DNA of 64,000 nucleotides from Noviherbaspirillum cavernae. Lineage in GTDB: Bacteria > Pseudomonadota > Gammaproteobacteria > Burkholderiales > Burkholderiaceae_D. Location of the stretch: NCBI RefSeq assembly GCF_003590875.1, contig NZ_QYUN01000002.1:2232001-2296000 (forward strand). The letters are read 5' to 3'. Positions 57,095 through 64,000 of this stretch are shown here, piece by piece. A program made the translations under genes and the position numbers. The notes beneath the pieces were generated by a model. It had not been told where the DNA came from and did no database searches. It was given only the letters and a program-made list of their open reading frames with translations. How positions within the stretch are numbered: position 1 is the stretch's first letter; the number at the start of each line of letters is the position of its first letter.

Positions 57095-58000
57095 TCAAGC
57101 CGGCACGAGGGTGCCATTCAAGCCCAGCTTGCCGATCCTGGCTTTCACTTTGTCGGCCTCGTCCTTGTTGACGAAGGGACCGACACGAATGCGGATGCGC
57201 TCGCCGGACTCGGTCGCGATCTTCTGCGTGTAGGACTTGATCCCGGCATCTTTCAATCTGGTTTGCAATTCGTTCACTTTTTCTTTCGAGGCAAGCGCGG
57301 CAATCTGTATCACATATTTGCTCGCCTTCTTGTCGGCAGCGGCCTTCGGATCGGTTTTACCTTCCAGCAAGGCCATTGCGCGTGCCGAGTCATCGGCCTT
57401 TTCGACTTTGGGAGCCGCCTTGCTTTCGGTCTTGGTCACGGAATCCGGCGTCGTCGGCTTTTCCGTGGCGGTCGCTTTGGCTGCCTGAGCCTGAGGTGCT
57501 TTGCCGGCATCCTTTGGCTTGTCGGCAGCACTTGGCGCAACCGCGATGGCGGGATTGACAGTTGCGGGCTGTGCGGATTTTGCATTCGCAGGAGCGGCGG
57601 ACGGCTCGATCACTTCCTCACTCGGATCGAGCGATTTTGACGTGGGGATGTTTGATGCAGCCGGTACGGCAGGTTGATGCGCAACGCTCGTTTGCGCAGG
57701 CTTGTCCTTCGATGGAATCCGGATCGCGATGTCATCCGCCAAAGGCTTCGGCTCGGAATCGAGGATCATTGGCAAGCCGATGATCGCCGCAAGCACCAAT
57801 GCAATTGCGCCAATCAACCGGCGGCGCGCACGTTTTTTCTCCGGCAGGACGGGATCATGCTTGTCATCGCTCTGAGAACCTTGTTTGCGCTTGCTGCGGC
57901 TGCGTCTGGTGTTCGAGTCCCTATCGGCAGGCGAATGAAACGACGTATCGCCGGGGGCGGATTCCTGCTTGTTTTTGCGAAGGAACGAGAACAAGCTCAT
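57095..58000 (-). CDS. SPOR-domain cell-division protein, DedD-like
   Basis: The 301-residue protein has a basic cytoplasmic N-terminus (1-60), one membrane helix (about 62-80, LIGAIALVLAAIIGLPMIL) and an Ala/Pro/Lys-rich linker. A C-terminal SPOR domain (about 222-300, KYVIQIAALASKEKVNELQT) binds denuded septal peptidoglycan. The position between folC and cvpA is that of dedD in many proteobacteria. Confidence 0.9.
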   Translation of the reverse strand: MSLFSFLRKNKQESAPGDTSFHSPADRDSNTRRSRSKRKQGSQSDDKHDPVLPEKKRARRRLIGAIALVLAAIIGLPMILDSEPKPLADDIAIRIPSKDKPAQTSVAHQPAVPAASNIPTSKSLDPSEEVIEPSAAPANAKSAQPATVNPAIAVAPSAADKPKDAGKAPQAQAAKATATEKPTTPDSVTKTESKAAPKVEKADDSARAMALLEGKTDPKAAADKKASKYVIQIAALASKEKVNELQTRLKDAGIKSYTQKIATESGERIRIRVGPFVNKDEADKVKARIGKLGLNGTLVPA

Positions 58001-58018
58001 GCGATAAAAGTGAAGTCT

Positions 58019-59320
58019 TCAGTGATATCCGGATTTTCGCGCCTGCATGACGCCGGCGACAGTCAGGAACGATCCGAAAACCGCAATTCTATCATTCTCG
58101 CCCGCCCGGCTCAGGGCGTTTGCGAAGGCATCCGCGGGCGATGCAAAAATCTCAACAGTCTTCTCGCTACCGGCCTTGCTTTCCGGTACGACACCTGCAT
58201 CGAGCAACTTTTCTTTCAGTTGTTCCGCAGTCGCGGCACGCGGCAGGGGCAGATCGGTCACGCACCAATGGTCGACGCGATCTTTCAAGTGCGCAATCAC
58301 GCCATCGATGTCCTTGTCCTGCATCGCGCCAAACACTGCATACGTATAGGCGTGAAAACCCATGTTGTCGAGATTCTGCGCGAGCGTGGCGGCGGCGTGC
58401 GGATTGTGCGCGACATCAAGAACGACCGACGGCCGCCCCGGCAACACCTGGAAGCGCCCCGGCAAATCGACCATCACGAGCCCATTGCGTACTTCCTGCG
58501 CGCCCACCGGCAGGCGATGACGCAATGCTTCGAGTGAAGCCAGCGCCGCCGACGCGTTCAGCAGCTGGTTCGCGCCGCGCAGGCTCGGATAGCCCAGTGC
58601 ATTACGGCGCTGCCCGCGTCCGCCGTAGTTCCATTGCAGCTTGTCGCCCGAATAGTTGAAATCGCGACCCAGCAGCCACAGGTCGGCACCAATGGCTTCC
58701 GCATGCCGAACCAGCGACTCGGGCGGTACCGGATCGCTGCATATCGCCACTTTCCCCTGCCGGAACGTTCCGGCCTTTTCGAAGCCGATCTGCTCGCGCG
58801 TCGTTCCCAGATATTCCGTGTGGTCAATATCCACACTGGTGACGATTGCGACATCGGCATCGATGACATTCACGGCATCCAGCCGGCCGCCCAGACCCAC
58901 TTCAAGAATGACCGCATCCAGCCCGGCGCGCGCGAACAGCCTCAGTATGGCCAGTGTCGTGAATTCGAAATACGTCAGCGATATATCGCCACGCTGCGCC
59001 TCCACTGCGGCAAAGCTTTCGATGAGCGCCTCGTCGGATACAGCTTCTCCGCCGATCCGCGCCCGCTCGTTGAAGTCGATCAAATGCGGCGACGTGTACA
59101 AGCCGACACGGTAGCCCGCTTGCAGCAATATCGACTCCAGCATCGCGCAAGTCGACCCCTTGCCGTTTGTTCCGCCCACCGTGATGACGGGACAATCGAA
59201 TGCAATGCCCATGCGTTCCTTGACCTGCATGACGCGCTCCAGACCCATGTCGATGGCCTTGGGATGCATCGTTTCAAGCATGGCCAGCCAGTCTGCCAGC
59301 GTAATGAGGGAATTTTGCAT
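58019..59320 (-). CDS. folC: Bifunctional folylpolyglutamate synthase/dihydrofolate synthase
   Basis: Adds glutamate to dihydropteroate and folates. ATG 59320 gives MQNSLITLADWLAMLETMHP and 433 residues. The Mur-ligase-type P-loop TVGGTNGKGSTCAMLES is near residue 46, with YTSPHLIDFNERARI downstream and the C-terminal DVAHNPHAAATLA. It lies 18 bp before dedD; a terminator separates it from accD. Confidence 0.96.
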   Translation of the reverse strand: MQNSLITLADWLAMLETMHPKAIDMGLERVMQVKERMGIAFDCPVITVGGTNGKGSTCAMLESILLQAGYRVGLYTSPHLIDFNERARIGGEAVSDEALIESFAAVEAQRGDISLTYFEFTTLAILRLFARAGLDAVILEVGLGGRLDAVNVIDADVAIVTSVDIDHTEYLGTTREQIGFEKAGTFRQGKVAICSDPVPPESLVRHAEAIGADLWLLGRDFNYSGDKLQWNYGGRGQRRNALGYPSLRGANQLLNASAALASLEALRHRLPVGAQEVRNGLVMVDLPGRFQVLPGRPSVVLDVAHNPHAAATLAQNLDNMGFHAYTYAVFGAMQDKDIDGVIAHLKDRVDHWCVTDLPLPRAATAEQLKEKLLDAGVVPESKAGSEKTVEIFASPADAFANALSRAGENDRIAVFGSFLTVAGVMQARKSGYH

Positions 59321-59360
59321 TGCTAACAATGGAAACGCGAAACAACAACGTGAGTAAAAA

Positions 59361-59394
59361 TCAAAAAAGCCCGGACCTGCGTCAGGCCGGGCTT
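59361..59394 (-). terminator. Intrinsic terminator of accD
   Basis: A 7-bp stem AGCCCGG / CCGGGCT, extended by inner pairs, is followed by six T on the minus strand. It lies about 20 bp past the accD stop. Confidence 0.88.
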
Positions 59395-59412
59395 ATCCAT
59401 ATATCGCTTGGC

Positions 59413-60282
59413 TTAAGCCAGGACTTCGGCAGCCTGATTCTGCAACAGCGCCAACAGACGCGCGATTTCTTCGCGCATTTTGCGACGGTCGACAATCATG
59501 TCCACCGCACCTTTCTGCACCAGGAACTCGGCACGCTGAAAGCCTTCCGGCAGTTTCTCGCGTACCGTATTCTCGATCACGCGCGGACCGGCAAAGCCGA
59601 TCAGTGCCTTCGGTTCCGCGATGACGACGTCACCCATGAACGCGAACGACGCCGACACACCGCCCATCGTCGGATCAGTCAAGACTGAAATGAACGGCAG
59701 TTTTTTCTCGGCTAACCTGGTCAGCATTGCAGTCGTTTTCGCCATTTGCATCAGCGACAACAACCCTTCCTGCATGCGCGCACCGCCAGTCGCCGTGATG
59801 CAGATGAACGGCACCTTCTGTTCCAGCGCGATCTGCGCGCCGCGAACGAAACGCTCGCCAACGACCGAACCCATGGAACCGCCCATGAATTCGAACTCGA
59901 AACAGGCGACCACGACCGGCAATGTCATGATGGCACCGCCCATGACCACCAGCGCATCGGTTTCGCCAGTCGCGTCGATGGCATCCTTCATGCGATCCGG
60001 ATATTTCTTGCTGTCCTTGAACTTGAGCGTATCGACCGGCAGCACTTCCTGACCGATCTCATAACGCCCTTCGGCATCCAGCAGCGCATCCAGCCGCTCA
60101 CGCGCACGGATGCGCATGTGGTGATTGCACTTTGGGCAAACGTGAATATTGGACTCAAGGTCCGTGCGATACAGCACGGCTTCGCACGACGGGCATTTCA
60201 CCCACAAGCCTTCCGGTACCGACTTGCGCGGCGAATCGGAACGCTGAATGCGTGGGGGAAGCAATTTTTCCAGCCAACTCAT
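59413..60282 (-). CDS. accD: Acetyl-CoA carboxylase carboxyltransferase subunit beta
   Basis: Transfers the carboxyl group to acetyl-CoA to make malonyl-CoA. ATG 60282 with AAGGGG upstream gives 289 residues starting [20 protein letters not shown]. The zinc ribbon Cys30, 33, 49 and 52 is present, as is the crotonase-type core ([20 protein letters not shown]). It lies 116 bp after trpA, the usual trp-accD-folC order. Confidence 0.97.
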   Translation of the reverse strand: MSWLEKLLPPRIQRSDSPRKSVPEGLWVKCPSCEAVLYRTDLESNIHVCPKCNHHMRIRARERLDALLDAEGRYEIGQEVLPVDTLKFKDSKKYPDRMKDAIDATGETDALVVMGGAIMTLPVVVACFEFEFMGGSMGSVVGERFVRGAQIALEQKVPFICITATGGARMQEGLLSLMQMAKTTAMLTRLAEKKLPFISVLTDPTMGGVSASFAFMGDVVIAEPKALIGFAGPRVIENTVREKLPEGFQRAEFLVQKGAVDMIVDRRKMREEIARLLALLQNQAAEVLA

Positions 60283-60398
60283 AGTGACCCCTTTTGAATT
60301 CTTACGTGGCGCATTGTACTCGCCGCCTTGCCCCACGCCAATGATGCGCAGGCAATACGAATGGACGCATTCCTGACGACTCTTCGTGACAATGACAT

Positions 60399-61196
60399 TT
60401 ATTCATCCAACGCTTGACGAATCCCCGCAATGAAGCCTTGCACTGCGGCGGTCGCATTTTCGCGCGGGACATTTTCCAGTTCCTGGATAATGCGGCTGCC
60501 GATGACCACGGCGTCCGACACGGATGCAATCGCCTTGGCCGTCGCGGCGTCGCGAATGCCGAAGCCGACACCGACCGGGACATTGACGTGTTTCTTGATC
60601 TGGGGAATTTTTTCCGCGACTGCCCCCAAGTCCAGATGGCCTGAGCCGGTCACGCCCTTCAACGAAACGTAGTACACATAGCCGCTGGCGACTTTTCCCA
60701 CCTGCGCGATGCGCTCGTCGGTCGAAGTCGGCGCCAACAGGAAAATGGCGTCAAGGCCATTGCGTTTCATGGCCGCCGCAAAGTCCTCGCATTCCTCAGG
60801 CGGGTAGTCAACCACCAGCACGCCGTCGACGCCAGCCTCTTTAGCCTCTTGAATAAACACATTTCCGCCCATGCGTTCGATCGGATTGGCGTACCCCATC
60901 AACACGACTGGCGTGCCCTGATTCGTCGCGCGAAATTCCCGCACGAACTGCAGCACCTGCCGCAAGCCGACGCCGTGCGCCAACGCCCGCTCGGATGCGC
61001 GTTGAATCACCGGGCCATCGGCCATTGGATCGGAGAACGGGACCCCCAGTTCGATGATATCGGCTCCGCCCGCGACCAGCGCATGCATCAAGGGCACCGT
61101 CAATTCAGGTGCGGGGTCCCCGGCGGTGATGAACGGGATCAAGCCTTTTTTGTTTTGCGCTGCCAAGGCAGACAGCGTCGATTGGATTCTGGACAT
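60399..61196 (-). CDS. trpA: Tryptophan synthase alpha subunit
   Basis: Cleaves indole-glycerol phosphate. ATG 61196 gives [20 protein letters not shown] and 265 residues. Catalytic Glu49 ([11 protein letters not shown]) and Asp60 ([10 protein letters not shown]) are at the canonical positions. It follows trpB by 112 bp. Confidence 0.98.
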   Translation of the reverse strand: MSRIQSTLSALAAQNKKGLIPFITAGDPAPELTVPLMHALVAGGADIIELGVPFSDPMADGPVIQRASERALAHGVGLRQVLQFVREFRATNQGTPVVLMGYANPIERMGGNVFIQEAKEAGVDGVLVVDYPPEECEDFAAAMKRNGLDAIFLLAPTSTDERIAQVGKVASGYVYYVSLKGVTGSGHLDLGAVAEKIPQIKKHVNVPVGVGFGIRDAATAKAIASVSDAVVIGSRIIQELENVPRENATAAVQGFIAGIRQALDE

Positions 61197-61308
61197 TATT
61201 CTGATGATCTGGTTATCGTTACGCATCTGCTGCCCAGTCAATGCGAACAAGACGGGGCGGCAGATGGGACGGCGTCGGAACGCGTCTTCTTCCTGTGTGA
61301 CAGCGGAT

Positions 61309-62577
61309 TCAGACCTTTTTCTTCATCCGTTCTGCGACCGTATGCATATCCTTGTCGCCCCGTCCCGACAGGTTGGCGAGAACGACCTTGTCCTTCGGCA
61401 GCGTGGCTGCCAACTTGGCAGCGTAAGCCAATGCATGGCTGGATTCGAGCGCAGGGATGATGCCTTCAATGCGGCAGCAATCATGAAATGCCTTGAGTGC
61501 CTCATCGTCGGTAATCGACACGTATCGCGCCCGCCCGGAATCCTTCAGCCAGGCATGCTCCGGCCCGACACCCGGATAGTCCAGCCCCGCCGACACCGAA
61601 TGCGTTTCAATAATCTGACCGTTCTCGTCCTGCAGCAGGTAGGTGCGATTACCATGCAGCACGCCGGGCGACCCGGCGATCAAGGACGCTGAATGCTTGC
61701 CGGTTTCCAGTCCTTCGCCAGCGGCCTCCACCCCGATCAGTTGCACGTCCTTGTAATCGATATACGGGTAAAAAATCCCCATCGCGTTGGAGCCGCCACC
61801 GATGCACGCCACCACATAGTCAGGCTGACGGCCTGTCATCTCCGGCATTTGCTCAATGCATTCCTTGCCGATCACCGACTGGAAATCGCGCACCATCATT
61901 GGGTACGGGTGCGGGCCGGCAACCGTGCCGATGATGTAGAAAGTGTTTTCCACGTTCGTGACCCAGTCGCGCATCGCTTCATTGAGCGCATCCTTGAGCG
62001 TCCTGGAACCTGACTCGACAGGCACCACCCTGGCACCGAGCAGTTCCATCCGATAGACGTTTTGCAGCTGGCGCTTGACGTCTTCGCTACCCATGTAGAT
62101 CACGCACTCCAGTCCGAAGCGGGCGCAAATCGTGGCCGTCGCCACGCCGTGCTGACCGGCGCCGGTTTCCGCAATCACGCGCGGCTTGCCCATGCGCTTG
62201 GCCAATAATGCCTGGCCGATCACATTGTTGATCTTGTGCGCGCCGGTATGGTTGAGGTCCTCGCGCTTGAAATAGATTTGCGCACCGCCCGCCATTTCCG
62301 ACCAGCGTTTGGCGTGGTAGATCGGGCTTGGACGACCGACGAAATGCGTCAGTTCGTCATTGAATTCCGCAAGGAAGTCCGGATCGTTGCGGTAATGCGC
62401 ATAGCTTTCCTTCAATTCGCTCAACGCGTGTGTGAGCGTTTCGGAAACGAAGGTGCCGCCATAGGGGCCGAAGTGACCTTTTGTATCCGGCAGATTGTAG
62501 CGTGCGGTCTGATACAGCGCCGCAGTCATCATCGCTTGACGCTCGGCAAGATTCTCGAGCGCATTCAGTTCTTTCAT
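61309..62577 (-). CDS. trpB: Tryptophan synthase beta subunit
   Basis: PLP enzyme joining indole and serine. It has 422 residues; the PLP Lys115 sits in HTGAHKINN. The phosphate-binding GGGSNAMG and the catalytic-region GSEDVKRQL are present. The N-terminal extension of about 25 residues is moderately long. It lies 10 bp after trpF. Confidence 0.98.
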   Translation of the reverse strand: MKELNALENLAERQAMMTAALYQTARYNLPDTKGHFGPYGGTFVSETLTHALSELKESYAHYRNDPDFLAEFNDELTHFVGRPSPIYHAKRWSEMAGGAQIYFKREDLNHTGAHKINNVIGQALLAKRMGKPRVIAETGAGQHGVATATICARFGLECVIYMGSEDVKRQLQNVYRMELLGARVVPVESGSRTLKDALNEAMRDWVTNVENTFYIIGTVAGPHPYPMMVRDFQSVIGKECIEQMPEMTGRQPDYVVACIGGGSNAMGIFYPYIDYKDVQLIGVEAAGEGLETGKHSASLIAGSPGVLHGNRTYLLQDENGQIIETHSVSAGLDYPGVGPEHAWLKDSGRARYVSITDDEALKAFHDCCRIEGIIPALESSHALAYAAKLAATLPKDKVVLANLSGRGDKDMHTVAERMKKKV

Positions 62578-62587
62578 GGGGTTCTCT

Positions 62588-63274
62588 CTATTCGTTCAAT
62601 GAAGCAGCAATCGTGTCTGCGAGGCGCACGGCTTCGATGAAAGCACGTATCCGGGCAGGATCCTTCATACCCTTGGACAGTTCGACGCCGCTGCTGACGT
62701 CAACGGCATAAGGGCGCACGCGAACGATCGCGTCAGCCGCGTTTTGCGCGCTCAAGCCACCACTTAAAACGACCCGAGGTGCGAGCTCTTTTGGAATGAG
62801 AGACCAATCGAAAACCTTTCCACCGCCGCCATAGCCATCCACGAATGCATCAAGCAGCAACCCTGCGAAAAGGCTGCTGGCAGCACGATAATCGTGCTCG
62901 TATTTTAGCAAATCCTCCTCTGTCATTCCGGGCTGCACCCGCAGAGCCCGCGTGAATGGCCTGTTGACGCGGGCCGCTATGGAGCAGCATTGTTCCAGCG
63001 TTTCATCGCCATGAAATTGAATCAAGGAAATAGGTGCGGCGGCAACAATATCGGCCACTTCGCTTTCCGATGCATTCACGAACAGCCCGACACTGGTGAC
63101 ATAGGGAGGAACGGCAGCGATCAATTTCCGGGCAGTATCCGGCGTCACATGACGCGGGCTCCTGGAATAGAACACCAGACCGATTGCGTCCGCACCTGCA
63201 TCAACCGCGACCTGTACATCCTGAGTCCGGGACAGTCCGCAAATCTTGATTCGTGTTCGGTGATTCATATGCAT
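62588..63274 (-). CDS. trpF: Phosphoribosylanthranilate isomerase
   Basis: Amadori rearrangement in tryptophan synthesis. ATG 63274 gives 228 residues; ATG 63268 and TTG 63283 are alternatives. No ribosome site decides. Catalytic Cys in RIKICGLSR and Asp in [19 protein letters not shown] are present. It precedes trpB by 10 bp, forming trpF-trpB-trpA. Confidence 0.96.
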   Translation of the reverse strand: MHMNHRTRIKICGLSRTQDVQVAVDAGADAIGLVFYSRSPRHVTPDTARKLIAAVPPYVTSVGLFVNASESEVADIVAAAPISLIQFHGDETLEQCCSIAARVNRPFTRALRVQPGMTEEDLLKYEHDYRAASSLFAGLLLDAFVDGYGGGGKVFDWSLIPKELAPRVVLSGGLSAQNAADAIVRVRPYAVDVSSGVELSKGMKDPARIRAFIEAVRLADTIAASLNE

Positions 63275-63328
63275 GATTGACAAGAATACATCCAGCTTTT
63301 ATCCATTTGCTGCCCGCGTTTGCGCTGT

Positions 63329-64000
63329 TCAGTTCCACGGTAGCGTTATAAAAGACTCTTGCGGCAAGTCCCATTTGACATCGTAGTCGATCTTGCCCAG
63401 ATACAGCCCATCCGGCATGAAAGTCGGCGCGGCGCGACTGCGGTCGCCGTTTTCCAGCAACTCCTTCAGCCATTCGGCCGGCTGATTGCCGTTTCCCGTG
63501 AAGATGAGCGATCCGACAATATTGCGCACCATGTGATGCAGAAATGCATTTGCCTGCAGAGTGAAGACGATGATATCGCCGCGCCGTTCAATCCGAATTT
63601 CATGCATCGTCTTGACCGGCGTATTCGCCTGGCATTCCGCCGCACGAAACGCCGAAAAGTCATGCGTGCCGATCAAATAGCGCGCGGCTTCTTGCATCGG
63701 CTCGAGTTCCAAGGGACGAAAAACCCATCCAGCCTTCCCCGACAACAACGGCGAACGCACAGGATGGTTGTAGAGCATGTAGTGATACGTACGGGCCGTA
63801 GCGCTGAAACGTGCATGGAAATTGTCCGTCGGTTCATGCGGCAGCTCGCGGGCCCAGCGCACCGCAATCGACGGCGGCAGAAATGCGTTGACGCCACGAA
63901 CCCACGAAAACAGATCGCGCTCCAGTTCGGTATCGAAGTGCACCACTTGTTCCAGTGCATGCACCCCCGCATCGGTACGTCCCGCACATGTTGTCGAGAT
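63329..64000 (-). CDS. truA: tRNA pseudouridine synthase A, 5' end outside the window
   Basis: Makes pseudouridine at positions 38-40 of tRNAs. The frame is open to the right edge; 224 codons including the stop are visible, out of about 270. The catalytic Asp lies in the first visible residues (STTCAGRTDAGVHALEQVVH). Later motifs RTYHYMLYNHP and FLHHMVRNIVGSLI fit. It lies just before trpF, as in related genomes. Confidence 0.96.
   Translation of the reverse strand: MSTTCAGRTDAGVHALEQVVHFDTELERDLFSWVRGVNAFLPPSIAVRWARELPHEPTDNFHARFSATARTYHYMLYNHPVRSPLLSGKAGWVFRPLELEPMQEAARYLIGTHDFSAFRAAECQANTPVKTMHEIRIERRGDIIVFTLQANAFLHHMVRNIVGSLIFTGNGNQPAEWLKELLENGDRSRAAPTFMPDGLYLGKIDYDVKWDLPQESFITLPWN

Overview
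The window is a chromosomal segment of a betaproteobacterium, most probably an Oxalobacteraceae member close to Herminiimonas or Janthinobacterium. This is inferred from gene content and order (nuo operon behind tpiA-secG-tRNA-Leu; ilvBNC-psd-pssA-leuA; trpF-trpB-trpA-accD-folC-dedD-cvpA-purF plus a Cys/Met PLP enzyme) and from protein sequence style. No database search was possible. The segment is densely coding and mostly on the minus strand. There is no rRNA, CRISPR array, insertion sequence or prophage.

Layout. 1-11409: respiratory complex I genes nuoA to nuoL (nuoL runs off the left edge), preceded by tRNA-Leu(GAG), secG and tpiA (to 12871). 13024-19399: a quinone oxidoreductase, a PAS-GAF-GGDEF diguanylate cyclase (+), the rpsO-pnp pair and a duplicated-domain lipoprotein (+). 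19492-27705: branched-chain amino acid and phospholipid genes (ilvB, ilvN, ilvC, a SIMPL-domain protein, psd, pssA, a BON-LysM protein, leuA). 28204-30387: a plus-strand cluster of ECF sigma factor, DUF3619, DUF3106 and RDD membrane protein. 30631-35680: lipase, corA, glyoxalase-like protein, fasciclin protein, TetR regulator and LOG-family protein. 35727-53479: an almost complete MSHA-type type IV pilus locus (mshE, G, two pilins, C, D, O, P, Q, I, I2, J, K, L, M, N in transcription order), headed by a GT-C-like membrane protein with TPRs. 53582-64000: a Cys/Met PLP enzyme, purF, cvpA, dedD-like, folC, accD, trpA, trpB, trpF and truA (5' end missing).

How the genes work together. The pilus locus is a complete assembly machine: MshE/MshG motor and platform, MshI/I2/J/K alignment complex, MshL secretin, MshM/N accessories, prepilins and a large MshQ-like adhesin-type protein. 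MshE carries a textbook c-di-GMP-binding N-terminus, and the window also encodes a diguanylate cyclase that could feed it.

The regulatory structures most worth following are three. (1) A 5' leader of the Cys/Met PLP gene (54820-54975) has a promoter, a terminator abutting the start codon and a competing pairing, i.e. an attenuator layout. (2) A short ORF before leuA ends in a run of leucine codons, three of them CUA, and its ATG lies where transcription should begin (leaderless). (3) The mshE promoter and first 24 codons are duplicated about 2 kb upstream, where the decayed copy forms a 39-codon ORF coupled by ATGA overlap to the putative glycosyltransferase.
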